Below are positions 52,954-61,631 of a stretch of 64,000 bases of DNA, in pieces (positions within the stretch are counted from its first letter, which is position 1; the number at the start of each line of letters is the position of its first letter). The stretch spans positions 807,565-871,564 of the forward strand of contig NZ_KQ948150.1 in assembly GCF_001513955.1 (NCBI RefSeq). Reading direction: 5' to 3'. Under the pieces are notes generated by a model that worked only from the letters and a program-made list of their open reading frames with translations, was not told the origin of the DNA and did not search any database. Source of the DNA: Streptomyces pseudovenezuelae. Its GTDB lineage: Bacteria > Actinomycetota > Actinomycetes > Streptomycetales > Streptomycetaceae. The position numbers were made by a program, and so were the translations under genes.

Positions 52954-53352
52954 ATGATCAGGAAATGGATTGTCGGCGCTGCGGCTGGTGCAGCATTGGT
53001 GTTGAGCGGGAGCGTGACGGTCGGCCAAGCCGACGCCGAACCCGCGTCGCCTGCCGCGGGATGGGACCGCTGCCCGGCCGGGAACTTCTGCATCTTCGAT
53101 GGTCCCGACGGGACCGGCGGGATGGCATGGTTCCGGTCGGGCTCCGCGGATCTGCGGGGCCAGGGAATGGACAACCGCACGACCTCGTACTGGAATCGCT
53201 CGTCCAGCACCTTCACCATGTATGACGGTTACAACTACACGGGCGAGGACGCCTGCATCACGGCGAACTCAGGCCCGTGGACGATCACAGGGCACTACGA
53301 CAACGTAGCCAGTTCGGTGAGGGCCACCCCCGGACGTACGTGCCCCCTCTGA
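52954..53352 (+). CDS. Peptidase inhibitor family I36-like secreted protein
   Basis: 132-residue exported protein. The signal peptide is residues 1-30 (MIRKWIVGAAAGAALVLSGS). The mature domain matches inhibitor family I36 (Streptomyces metalloprotease inhibitor-like, gamma-crystallin fold): CPAGNFCIFDGPDGTGGMAW, QGMDNRTTSYWNRSSSTFTM, YDGYNYTGEDACITANSG. Cysteines at CPAGNFC, DAC and RTC would form disulfides. Whether it inhibits a protease is unproven for most members. TTGAGGT lies upstream of ATG, and a strong terminator follows. Confidence 0.85.
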   Translation: MIRKWIVGAAAGAALVLSGSVTVGQADAEPASPAAGWDRCPAGNFCIFDGPDGTGGMAWFRSGSADLRGQGMDNRTTSYWNRSSSTFTMYDGYNYTGEDACITANSGPWTITGHYDNVASSVRATPGRTCPL

Positions 53353-53399
53353 GGCATCTCGGACACTCCTTGCATTCCGGGAATTGAGCCGACGGGGGC

Positions 53400-53441
53400 G
53401 GTGGCGGGTCCGGCATGGAGGTATCTTCCGGACCCGCCACC
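53400..53441 (+). terminator. Terminator after I36-like gene
   Basis: Perfect 14-bp stem GGTGGCGGGTCCGG with 53428-53441, 14-base loop, followed by TTTC; a classic intrinsic terminator. Confidence 0.85.
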
Positions 53442-53575
53442 TTTCGGGCTGAGCCGGGGGCTCGGCAGCAGAATTCGTCAGCTCAGGTAGCGCCCGGCAG
53501 TAGGCCTGGCCGGCCGCGTCACTCAGAGAGCGTTTCCTCCAGCCGTTTCATCCCGGATTGCCGGGTTAGGGCGGC

Positions 53576-53690
53576 TCAGGTGTCGCGCCAACTTGGGGTG
53601 GATTCGGCTGTGAGACGACGGGTCATGAGATTGATCATCGCGAGGAGATCATGGCTTCGGAGCGGTGGGAGTGGGCCAGCCGCGCGGCCT
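53576..53690 (-). pseudogene. IS5-type transposase C-terminal remnant
   Basis: Minus strand: AHSHRSEAMIS in one frame, then INLMTRRLTAESTPSWRDT-stop in another. This is the standard tail of a Streptomyces IS5-type transposase (AMI-LAMI-LM-RRLT). One frameshift; the remainder is missing, and the plus-strand MFS fragment begins at its broken edge. Confidence 0.7.
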
Positions 53691-54318
53691 GCGGACCGGC
53701 GTCCGGCACGAATTGCGGGTCATGGGCAATAAGCAGGTGGCCATCGGGCTGGTCACGGCCGTCGTGGGATTCGGCGGATTCTTCGCCGTCTGCAGTTACC
53801 TCGTGCCCTTGCTCACCCATCTCATGGGCCTGTCCGACTGCTCGACCATGCTGGTCCTGGCGCTCTACGGCGTCGGCACGACCCTCGGCACGCTCGCCGC
53901 GGGTCCCCTCAGGGACCGCGCCCTGCGCCCGACGCTGTACGCGGGACTCGCGCTGATGTCCTCGGCGCTGGTGGCGTTCTGCTTCACCGTCCACCTCACC
54001 GTGCGCGCCCTCATCACCACGCCGGTCCAGATGCTGCTGATGGCCAAGGCGAAGGACGCCCCGACCATGGCGGCGGCCTCCAACCATTCCGCCTTCAACT
54101 TGGCCAACGCGGGCGGCGCCTGGCTCGGCGGCCTCGCGATCTCGGCGGGCTGGGGCTGGGGCTGGGCGTCGCCGTCGCTGGTCGGCGCGGCCCTGGGCGT
54201 TGCCGGGCTGGGCCTGGCGTTCATGGGCGGGTTCATGGACCGCGGCGGCAGCCGTTCCGAGGTGATCACCGGCGCCCAGCGGGAGCAGGCCGTCGCCTCT
54301 CAGTCCCAGAGCGGATAG
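53686..54318 (+). pseudogene. Truncated MFS transporter (C-terminal half)
   Basis: C-terminal six-helix half of a DHA1/AraJ-type sugar or drug exporter: NKQVAIGLVTAVVGFGGFFA, YLVPLLTHLMGLSDCSTMLV, AAGPLRDRALRPTLYAGLAL, MAAASNHSAFNLANAGGAWL. The first six helices are absent, and a short internal deletion joins VRALITT directly to PVQMLLM. The 5' edge coincides with an IS5 remnant, so the gene was probably cut by that insertion. The frame remains open, but the product cannot be a normal transporter. Confidence 0.75.
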
Positions 54319-54767
54319 GACACGGTCGGGCCGAACTGCTTCGGCCGGGCGGCCGGGTACGTCAGCGTGATGCGGGAGTAGTGCGACACCTGGGGCTGCT
54401 TCTTCCAGGGCCGCGCACGGTCCAGTCGCACGGCCACCGGGTAGGCGTGGAAGTGCCCGGCCGCGCAGTACGGCTTGCAGTCGTTGACCCAGTTCACGCC
54501 CTCGGCCCGCGCCGAAGCCGCGTCCCATCGGGTCCAGTGCAGGGAGGCCAGGCGGCTGTTGCCGTCCCCGCAGGCGAGCATGAAGTCCGTCGGCCGCACA
54601 TACGGGTGCCACAGGCAGTCGACGAGGACCGGCGGCGCGGTGCGTGACTGGACGGTCTGCGTCACCGGTGCCGGTGCGGGCCGGGCCGCGGGCGAGGTGC
54701 CCGCGGCGGTGGCCAGGGTGGCCGCGGCGAAGACCGCGACCGTCGTGGTGAGTGCGCGTAGCTGCAT
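54300..54767 (-). CDS. Secreted hypothetical protein
   Basis: 155-residue exported protein with a signal peptide (MQLRALTTTVAVFAAATLAT). The mature part has four cysteines (LVDCLWHP, LACGDGN, NDCKPYCAAG) and the text WVNDCKPYCAAGHFHAYPV, VSHYSRITLTYPAARP, a pattern seen in a conserved but uncharacterised Streptomyces family. It overlaps the 3' end of the convergent MFS remnant by 19 bp. No function assigned. Confidence 0.75.
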   Translation of the reverse strand: MQLRALTTTVAVFAAATLATAAGTSPAARPAPAPVTQTVQSRTAPPVLVDCLWHPYVRPTDFMLACGDGNSRLASLHWTRWDAASARAEGVNWVNDCKPYCAAGHFHAYPVAVRLDRARPWKKQPQVSHYSRITLTYPAARPKQFGPTVSYPLWD

Positions 54768-54865
54768 GGCCGATCCCCGCTGCCGCTGGCCGACGGATGT
54801 CCCGGTTTCGACGTTACGACCGTGGGCCCGCGCTCACCACTCGAACAGAGCAGAGCGCGGTCGAC

Positions 54866-55369
54866 TCAGGCCGCTGCCGCCGGTGGCAGTGGGAAGAGCA
54901 TGCAGGAACTGGTCGCGTGCGCCAGCACCCGGTCCTCGGTGTCGACCAGCGTGGCCTCGGCGAGAGCCGTCTGCCGGCCGCGGTGGACGATTGTGCCGAT
55001 GGCCCGTACCGGGCCGGTGTCCACCGAGACCCGCTTGAGGAACTTCACGCTCAGGTCGAGCGAGGTGTACCCCATGCCCGCGGGCAGCGTGGACTGCACG
55101 GCGCAGCCCAGCGCCGAGTCGAGCAGGGTGGCGTAGACGCCGCCGTGCACACTGCCGATCGGGTTGTAGTGCTCCTCGCCCGGGGTGAGCGAGAAGACCG
55201 CGCGGCCCTCGGACACCTCGTCCAGCGTGAAGTCGAGAGTGGCGGAGATGGGCGCCGCCGGAAGCCTGGCGTTCAGGACGTCACGCAGGAAGTCCAGGCC
55301 GGACGAGCGGCCCACGGCACCGGCCGTGACCATGGGGTCGTCCCATGTGTATGTACGTGTGCGTCCCAT
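54866..55369 (-). CDS. PaaI-family hotdog thioesterase
   Basis: 167-residue hotdog-fold protein. The family motif GSVHGGVYATLLDSALGCAV contains the HGG oxyanion/catalytic segment; YTSLDLSVKFLKRV and GPVRAIGTIVHRGRQTALAE are typical strands. Such enzymes hydrolyse acyl- or aryl-CoA thioesters. The long N-terminal helix (SSGLDFLRDVLNARLP) is normal. It is divergent from an HxlR regulator that probably represses it. Substrate unknown. Confidence 0.88.
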   Translation of the reverse strand: MGRTRTYTWDDPMVTAGAVGRSSGLDFLRDVLNARLPAAPISATLDFTLDEVSEGRAVFSLTPGEEHYNPIGSVHGGVYATLLDSALGCAVQSTLPAGMGYTSLDLSVKFLKRVSVDTGPVRAIGTIVHRGRQTALAEATLVDTEDRVLAHATSSCMLFPLPPAAAA

Positions 55370-55439
55370 GCGTCTGCGCCTTCCCGGCTGACTTTGTACG
55401 GCGAAGCTAGCCTTGCCCGCAGCTGACTGTCAATGACGA

Positions 55440-55451
55440 AGCCAGCTGGCT
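55440..55451. promoter_or_regulatory. Candidate HxlR operator
   Basis: Perfect 12-bp palindrome AGCCAGCTGGCT in the divergent spacer between the thioesterase and HxlR genes, 11 bp before the likely GTG start. Confidence 0.45.
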
Positions 55452-55462
55452 ATCATGGCCCG

Positions 55463-55930
55463 GTGGACTGGCTCGCATTCAGCACCGAGAACTGTTCGGT
55501 GCAGCGCACCCTCGACGTGGTGGGGGAGAAGTGGACGCTGCTGATCGTGCGGGACGCGGCCAACGGCGTGCGCCGCTTCGACGATTTCCGCAGGCACATC
55601 GGCCTGTCGGAGGCGGTCCTCAGTGACCGGCTGCGCAAGCTGACCGAGGCTGGCATCCTCACGACCGTCCCCTACCGCGAACCCGGCAGCCGCTCTCGCA
55701 ACGAGTACCGGCTGACCCGGAAGGGCTGGGACCTGTGGCCGGTGCTCGTCGCCCTGCGTCAGTGGGGCGAGACACACAACCCGGACCCGGCCGGCCCGGT
55801 CCTCGACATGCGGCACAGCGCCTGCGGATGCCCGGTCCGCGCGGTCGTCGCATGCACCGGGGAGCACGGCGCGCTGACGCCGGGGGACGTGACGGTCGAG
55901 CCGGGGCCGGGAGCACGACCCCTGACCTGA
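55463..55930 (+). CDS. HxlR-family transcriptional regulator
   Basis: 155-residue winged-helix regulator: WLAFSTENCSVQRTLDVVGE, KWTLLIVRDAANGVRRFDDF, HIGLSEAVLSDRLRKLTEAG, SRNEYRLTRKGWDLWPVL. Cys near the start (ENCSVQ) is the conserved HxlR cysteine; two more lie in a C-terminal CGCPVRAVVACTG, which could bind metal or form a disulfide. GTG 55463 fits the family start (xDWLAxSTENC); ATG 55433 is an alternative. It is divergent from the thioesterase gene. An IS256-type element lies immediately downstream. Confidence 0.88.
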   Translation: MDWLAFSTENCSVQRTLDVVGEKWTLLIVRDAANGVRRFDDFRRHIGLSEAVLSDRLRKLTEAGILTTVPYREPGSRSRNEYRLTRKGWDLWPVLVALRQWGETHNPDPAGPVLDMRHSACGCPVRAVVACTGEHGALTPGDVTVEPGPGARPLT

Positions 55931-55985
55931 CGCGACGCGGCTACACCGGTGCCGGGCGTCCTGGCCGAGCATCGGCTCCAGGTCC

Positions 55986-57367
55986 GGGACTGTAAGACGT
56001 TTGGTGTAGCTCCCGATCATGGAAGATGCATCGATGACCAGTGAGAACGTGTCCGAGTCCGAGGGTGGCAAGTCCACAAGCGCGGTGCCGGCGAAGGCCG
56101 TTGACGACCAGTTGATCGAGGAGCTGGTGGGCCGCGCCCAGGCCGAGGGGCTGCAGCTGACCGGTGAAGGCGGCCTGCTCCAACAGCTGACCAAGCGGCT
56201 GCTGGAGTCCGCCCTGGAAGGCGAGATCACCGACCATCTCGGCTATGACAAGCAGGACCCTGTCGGCAAGAACGGCGGCAACTCCCGCAACGGCAAACGC
56301 TCCAAGACAGTACTGACCGACGTCGGGCCGGTGGAGATAACCGTGCCCCGCGACCGCGACGGCTCCTTCGAACCGAAGATCGTCAAAAAGCGGCAGAAGC
56401 GCCTGACCGGCGTCGACGAGATGGTCATCTCGCTCGCCGCGAAGGGCCTGACCACCGGCGAGGTGCAGGCCCACCTCTCCGAGGTCTACGGCGCCGAGGT
56501 CTCCCGCCAGACGATCTCGACCATCACCGACCAGGTCCTGGAGGGCATGGCCGAATGGCAGAACCGCCCGCTCGACACCGTCTATCCGGTGATCTTCATC
56601 GATGCCATCCACGTGAAGATCCGGGACGGTGCGGTGGCGAACCGGCCCATCTATGTGGCCCTGGCCGTCACGGTGGAGGGCCGGCGGGAGATTCTCGGGC
56701 TGTGGGCCGGTGACGGCGGTGAGGGTGCCAAGCACTGGCTGCACATTCTCACCGAGATCAAGAACCGCGGTGTGGGCGACGTGCTGATGCTGGTCTGCGA
56801 CGGGCTCAAGGGCCTGCCCGAGGCGGTGGAGGCGGTCTGGCCGCGGACGATCGTGCAGACCTGCGTCGTCCATCTGCTGCGGAACTCCTTCCGTTATGCC
56901 GCCCGCCAGGACTGGGACAAGATCGCGCGTCCGCTCAAGCCCGTCTACACCGCTGCGACGGAGGAGGCCGCCCTGGACCGGTTCGCGGAGTTCGCCGATG
57001 CCTGGGGCAGGAAGTATCCGGCGATCGTGAAACTGTGGGGAGAACGCCTGGGAGGAATTCACCCCCTTCCTGCGGTTCGACACCGAGATCCCCCGCATCG
57101 TCTGCACCACCAACGCGATCGAGTCGGTCAACGCCCGCATCCGGCGCGCGGTCAAAGCCCGGGGACACTTCCCCAACGAGCAGGCCGCGTTGAAGTGCGT
57201 CTACATGGCGGTCATGTCCCTCGACCCCACCGGCAAGGGACAAGCCCGCTGGACCATGCGCTGGAAAACCGCCCTCAACGCTTTCGACATCACCTTCGAC
57301 GGCCGCCTCTCCGCAGCCCGTCACTAACCCTCAACTACCCCAGTTACACCACTCGTTTGACAGTCCC
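55986..57367 (+). mobile_element. IS256-type insertion sequence with terminal inverted repeats
   Basis: The left end GGGACTGTAAGACGTTTGGT and right end (read inward) GGGACTGTCAAACGAGTGGT match at most positions over about 26 bp. The single transposase gene lies between them. No target duplication is obvious (left flank CCAGGTCC, right flank CCGAAATC), so one end may be rearranged or the duplication has decayed. Confidence 0.8.
56019..57327 (+). pseudogene. IS256-family transposase with single frameshift
   Basis: Nearly complete mutator-type DDE transposase. Read from the start: LLESALEGEITDHLGYDKQD, NGGNSRNGKRSKTVLTDVGP, VEITVPRDRDGSFEPKIVKK, VIFIDAIHVKIRDGAVANRP (first catalytic Asp), LVCDGLKGLPEAVEAVWP (second Asp). 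Near 57040 an extra G in TGTGGGG shifts the frame; without it KLWENAWEEFTPFLRFD and CTTNAIESVNARIRRAVKAR (third acidic residue region) continue to the stop at 57327. One base therefore separates it from an intact gene of ~430 codons. ATG 56034 is an alternative start. Confidence 0.88.
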
Positions 57368-57548
57368 CCGAAATCGGCCAGGGGCGCTCGTCGCCTCATT
57401 CGGTGCGGAGTTCAATGGAGTGAGGAGCTTCAACGAGCGCCCGCGGGGTGATTCCGGCCGAGGCCACCGGCTCGTGGAGTGGGCAGGGCTGTGTCGGAAG
57501 GCCAAGGGTGCCATTGGGGTCAACCGCAGCAGCTTCTAGGCTCTCGGC

Positions 57549-58481
57549 ATGCAGCGCAGCGATGTCACAAGGGACGACGGCGCGTGGGTGGGCCTTTCGC
57601 TGGACGTGAAGGGCCGCCACCAGCCGGGGCTGTGCCTGTTCAGTGCCGGCCCGCAACTGCTGGTCTCCCAGCTGTCGCGGCCCGTGCTGCTCGCTGTGGT
57701 CGACGCGCAGCTCCAGGGCGTGAACTTCTGGCGCACCGACGAGTACCGCTCCTTCGTCCCGCCGTTGCGTGCCGATGTGGCGCGAGCCCTGGCGGGCAGC
57801 CCGGAACGGTGGGCTCACCGCTTTGCGCAGTACCTCATTGATTCGCCGGACAGCCCGTTGCACGAGGGCCGGTGGCTGCTCTCCTGTGAGAGTCCACTCC
57901 GGCGCTGGCGTCACGCTGACACTTCGCACGCCGAGTACTGGGGCTCGATGCTCGTCGACGGCCATCCGGACGGATACATCGACTGGTTCTTCCATTCTCA
58001 TTCGTGGGAGGTCCTTCCGCTGCGGCCAATGCCCGATGCCGACGACAGCCGGGTCAAGGCGTACCGCAAGCAGGCCCGTGAAGGGACGCTGCCGCCCGTC
58101 GTGTTGTGGTGGGTCAGCGGCCTGGACTGCCATCTGATCCTGGACGGGCACGCGCGCCTCGCCGCGGCGATCGCTGAATCCGTCGAGCCGCCGCTGCTGC
58201 AGTTGCACCGTATGGTGCCGCGCGGTGACCTGGCCGAACGCATCGATCAGGCCGTGGGCTTCTACGAGGACGAACTGGCACGCTTTTCCGAACTCCGAGC
58301 CGTCCACGGCCTCACAGTCCCAGACGGCGCCGCCACCGCCGGTCCGCAGCTCGTCCGCCTCCTCCACGACCTGAACACCGTGGAACAACCAACCTGGGCC
58401 TGGCCCCTGCCCGGCGGAGAGGACCAGTGGCGTCACATTGCACGCGAGGTGACAGCCGGCCAGGACTGGCCCCGTGTCTGA
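57549..58481 (+). CDS. Hypothetical protein with ParB-like segment
   Basis: 310-residue soluble protein, no signal or membrane segment. The segment LPPVVLWWVSGLDCHLILDG followed by HARLAAAIAESVEPPLLQL resembles the ParB/sulfiredoxin-type DGHHRLAAA motif (DGHARLAAA here), which in that fold binds nucleotide. The flanking regions (WRTDEYRSFVPPLRADVARA, HEGRWLLSCESPLRRWRH) are unrecognised. ATG 57549 is preceded by weak ribosome-site sequence. It begins 180 bp after the IS256-type element. Function unknown; the ParB-like link is tentative. Confidence 0.65.
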   Translation: MQRSDVTRDDGAWVGLSLDVKGRHQPGLCLFSAGPQLLVSQLSRPVLLAVVDAQLQGVNFWRTDEYRSFVPPLRADVARALAGSPERWAHRFAQYLIDSPDSPLHEGRWLLSCESPLRRWRHADTSHAEYWGSMLVDGHPDGYIDWFFHSHSWEVLPLRPMPDADDSRVKAYRKQAREGTLPPVVLWWVSGLDCHLILDGHARLAAAIAESVEPPLLQLHRMVPRGDLAERIDQAVGFYEDELARFSELRAVHGLTVPDGAATAGPQLVRLLHDLNTVEQPTWAWPLPGGEDQWRHIAREVTAGQDWPRV

Positions 58482-58625
58482 GCCCTGTCGACTTTCTCCC
58501 GCTGACCGTTACGTCCGGATGTACCGCTGTACCGCCAGGAGCGCGCACACCCCGATGAAAGGCTGTCTCCCAGGCACGAGCTCCCACACGTAGGGCGGGC
58601 TCTGGCCCAAGCCGCCCTCGGCAGG

Positions 58626-58654
58626 CGGTGTGTGGCCGAGTCGGCCACACACCG
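58626..58654. terminator. 29-bp perfect inverted repeat
   Basis: CGGTGTGTGGCCGA (58626-58639), one G, then its exact complement (58641-58654). It lies downstream of the plus gene ending 58481 and downstream of the minus methyltransferase/DUF4240 side, so a bidirectional terminator is the simplest reading; an operator is possible. Confidence 0.55.
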
Positions 58655-58751
58655 CCCCTGGAACCGGCCGGCTGCGAGCGACGTGGGGAGATCCGTCGAG
58701 CAGGTCTGGGGTCACTCCCGAGCAGGGGGTGGGGATTTTCAAGGAGCCCCA

Positions 58752-58919
58752 TCAATGGAATGTCTGACGGGTTACCTGGTCGAGGCGCAGCTGGAACTCG
58801 ACGATCTCCATCTGCGACCTTCGCGACAGTTCATTCCGCAACCAGGCAAGCCGCGCATCCCTGCCCTCCTCCTGTCGTCGGCAGGTCTCCATCAGTCCCC
58901 AGAAGGATTCAACGTTCAC
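58752..58919 (-). pseudogene. DUF4240 protein N-terminal remnant
   Basis: GTG 58919 opens VNVESFWGLMETCRRQEEGR, LAWLRNELSRRSQMEIVEFQ, LRLDQVTRQTFH-stop. This is the N-terminus of DUF4240 proteins (FWxLIE...L...EIxxFQxxxDxxxxxAY-WDLWAAA). The following conserved tryptophan-rich part is deleted, leaving 55 codons. Confidence 0.65.
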
Positions 58920-59121
58920 TCGGCACACACTGCCAGGTGCCACTGACAAGCATCGAGATCACTTCCGCGAAGGCCAGGTCGATTGAGAATGCCGCCAACA
59001 CCGGACCGTCGGCTACTTGGCAACTCCGCAGGTCAGTGCCGCGTCACATGCCATCCAATCTGCGACAGGACAGACGCGTGGTCGTGCGATTTGTGGTGGG
59101 GCACTCGCGAGGCCACCCGAA

Positions 59122-59838
59122 TCAGCAGAACGATCGGAACTCCTTGAAGTCCGGCGTCGGGCGCGGATCAGGCAGCCGGTAGGCGCCGGTCCGCGGCCGA
59201 CCACTGGCCGGGGCGGCGGTCCCGTCGGCCAGAGCGCCCGGTATCGGACGCCACCCCAGATTGGTCTCGAAGTACGCCACGGCAGCGGCGACCGATGGCC
59301 ACCAGACATCGTCGAGCAGCACGACGCCGCCAGGTCGGACAATCTCGCCCAGGAAGTGGAGGTCGACGAACACGTTGTGGAAGTGGTGGCTGCCGTCGAC
59401 GAAGGCCGCATCGGCCGCGAAGCCCGCGTCGGCCAACCGGGCAAGGAACCGTTGCGATGGCTCGGTCACCAGCTCGGCGATGTCATCCAGGCCGAGGCTG
59501 CGCAGCAGCTCCCACCCGACGCCGTCGTACGCCGTGAACTGGAACGGGTCGATCACCACATGCCGAGGGTTCCGTGAACCGGTGCGCAGCAGCGCCTCGC
59601 TGATCGCCAGCGCCGAGCCGGCATAGGCGAGTCCGATCTCCACGACCGTGCCCACTCGCTCGTCCACCAGGAGGTCACATACCTGATCACCGTCACGCTT
59701 CGGCAGCGTGACGGTGACGAAGTCCGGAGCGCCATGGGGACTCCGCGGCGGCCCGTGCTCGGCGAGCTCGCGGCGTACGGCTGCCACGCGATCCGGCCAC
59801 TCGCCTGCGACTCCGTCCGGTTGCACGATCGAATTCAC
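59122..59838 (-). CDS. Class I SAM-dependent methyltransferase
   Basis: 238-residue methyltransferase of the Methyltransf_24 type. Motif I is GTVVEIGLAYAGSALAISEA (E-I-G-x-A-x-G); RHVVIDPFQFTAYDGVGWEL gives the acidic SAM-binding strand, AAFVDGSHHFHNVFVDLHFL motif II, and PGGVVLLDDVWWPSVAAAVA the later strand with DD. Such enzymes often methylate small molecules or sugars with metal help. GTG 59838 follows AAGGAG with seven-base spacing. Substrate unknown; divergent from the hypothetical gene at 60319. Confidence 0.85.
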   Translation of the reverse strand: MNSIVQPDGVAGEWPDRVAAVRRELAEHGPPRSPHGAPDFVTVTLPKRDGDQVCDLLVDERVGTVVEIGLAYAGSALAISEALLRTGSRNPRHVVIDPFQFTAYDGVGWELLRSLGLDDIAELVTEPSQRFLARLADAGFAADAAFVDGSHHFHNVFVDLHFLGEIVRPGGVVLLDDVWWPSVAAAVAYFETNLGWRPIPGALADGTAAPASGRPRTGAYRLPDPRPTPDFKEFRSFC

Positions 59839-60318
59839 CAGGACACTCCTTCTCGCTGCGGGCACGGGACGTGGCCAAAAGTGACACTCTAGGCGGCCAA
59901 CTGAAGCGCTCAGTCACAGAGATCGGACTACCGCGTGTTCACCGGGAACCGCCGCACTTCATCACGGGACGCCCACGGCCCTGGGGCCGCATTTCAGCAG
60001 GTCAGCGAATTCCGTCGGTTGGCCCTCTCGTCGGCGCACCGCGCGCGGCTGTCCAGGGAGACAGTGAACAGGTTTCCGGGCGGAGCTAGGGTCTTCGCTG
60101 TCCAGCCTCAGAGGTGGTGAAGCCGGTTTCCTCGCGCGAGGAGCGCTGACCGAAAGGGTTTGTCCCGCGGACGTACGTCGACGATGATCACTCCATGACC
60201 AACAGAAAGGGCCATGCCTTCTAGGCGCCCCGCTTCGCTCTCCACCGCTCGCGCACCGCCGACCGCCGCTCACCGCAGCGCCGAACGCCGTGACCGCCTA
60301 CCCAGGAGAGCCCCGCCC
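59839..60318. other. Divergent intergenic region
   Basis: 480 bp between the methyltransferase and the plus-strand hypothetical gene. Only shadow frames; must hold both promoters. Confidence 0.35.
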
Positions 60319-61185
60319 GTGCAGAAGACTTCCCTCGTTGCCTACGCCCACCTTCCCCGAGCGCACCACGACCGCCACGTCCTGACCAGTACCGTCGATG
60401 TCTTCGGCATCGCCCATTGGCTGCTTGCCGACCGCGCTCCGCAGCCCGGCGGCGATGTCCTGCCCTTCGACGCGCTGGTCGTCTCCGTCCATCCGGGCGG
60501 CGACGTCGAACTCACCGAGCTGAGCGCCGTGCGGGCCCGCTGGCCGCATCTGGACCGCCTGACCGAGGGAGGGTTCGTCGTCGCAGCATCCCGCGCCCGT
60601 CGGTATGAGGACGCGGACCAGGTCCAGGTCTTCGACGCGCTCGGCCGTGAGACCTCGTCCTTCTCCGTCGGGGACGCCATCGAGCACCTGCTGGTGGACG
60701 AGGCCGGCCACATCTGGGTCGGGCACTTCGACGAGAATGCGGCCGGAATCCGCCGCTGGAGCCCCACAGGCCACCTCTACTGGACGTCAGACGGCGAAAG
60801 CATCCCCGGTCTCTTCGACTGCTACGCCCTGAACGTGTCGGGCACCACCGCCTGGGCGTGCCCGTACACGGACTTCCCGCTTGTGGAGATACGCCCGGGC
60901 CGTACCAACCGGCCCGTGAAGGTGTGGGCGAACCGTGTCCGGGGCGCCAAGGCGGTGGCCGTCCACGGCGAGCGGGTCGCCTTCTACGGCGGCTACGGCG
61001 AGGAACTGGACCGGCTCGCCCTTGGAGAGGTGACCGAGACGTCCGTCGAACCAACGGACGTCGGCCTACTCACCCTGCCCGACGGATCCCTCCCGGGCCA
61101 CCGCCGGGTCGTCGGCCGAGGAAGCAGGATCTACGTCCAGGCCCAGCCGTTCACCGCGTGGGGCGTGTTCGAAGTCAGCGGCTGA
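60319..61185 (+). CDS. Hypothetical propeller-like protein
   Basis: 288-residue soluble protein from GTG 60319 (AGGAG ten bases upstream), starting VQKTSLVAYAHLPRAHHDRH. Repeated strand-turn segments (DQVQVFDALGRETSSFSVGD, HLLVDEAGHIWVGHFDENA, VKVWANRVRGAKAVAVHGER, VAFYGGYGEELDRLALGEV) suggest a beta-propeller. No catalytic motif or known family recognised, although similar proteins occur in Streptomyces. Single gene. Confidence 0.7.
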   Translation: MQKTSLVAYAHLPRAHHDRHVLTSTVDVFGIAHWLLADRAPQPGGDVLPFDALVVSVHPGGDVELTELSAVRARWPHLDRLTEGGFVVAASRARRYEDADQVQVFDALGRETSSFSVGDAIEHLLVDEAGHIWVGHFDENAAGIRRWSPTGHLYWTSDGESIPGLFDCYALNVSGTTAWACPYTDFPLVEIRPGRTNRPVKVWANRVRGAKAVAVHGERVAFYGGYGEELDRLALGEVTETSVEPTDVGLLTLPDGSLPGHRRVVGRGSRIYVQAQPFTAWGVFEVSG

Positions 61186-61229
61186 TACCCCAGCCCTGGC
61201 GCGCGCCGTCCTGGTGTCTAGCCCGTGGA

Positions 61230-61529
61230 TCAGTGCCATCGGGGCGTCGGCGTGCGGTGGACGCTACTCACGCTTTCGCGGTACAGCGCCTCCACAGGCA
61301 GCTCGCCTCCGGCAGCCTCCACGATGCTGCGACGGCGCCCTTCGTCAAGGTTCATCCATGGAACATCGACGCGGGACAGGGCGCGCTGGAGGTCGTCGCG
61401 GCGCTCTCGGGCGGCGCTGAGGCGCTCTCTCACCTGGCGCTGGGCGACCAGGTCAGCGTTCAACCGGGACATCTGCCGCTGCGTGGTACCCGCGTCTCCG
61501 CCCGGCGGGACCGCGAGCTGCGCGAACAT
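61230..61529 (-). CDS. Small coiled-coil hypothetical protein
   Basis: 99 codons with strong third-position GC bias. The sequence RQMSRLNADLVAQRQVRERL, SAARERRDDLQRALSRVDVP is a helical coiled coil, followed by NLDEGRRRSIVEAAGGELPV. No recognised family; a stop lies just upstream of the ATG. Real gene or remnant. Confidence 0.45.
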   Translation of the reverse strand: MFAQLAVPPGGDAGTTQRQMSRLNADLVAQRQVRERLSAARERRDDLQRALSRVDVPWMNLDEGRRRSIVEAAGGELPVEALYRESVSSVHRTPTPRWH

Positions 61530-61631
61530 CTCGGCGACGAGGCTCGCCCACTACTGCGTGAGCGCTTCGCCGAGGTGTGAGAGAGCGCTGTTTCCCGGCA
61601 TGCGCTGGCCGGGCAGAACTACGCTGGCACG

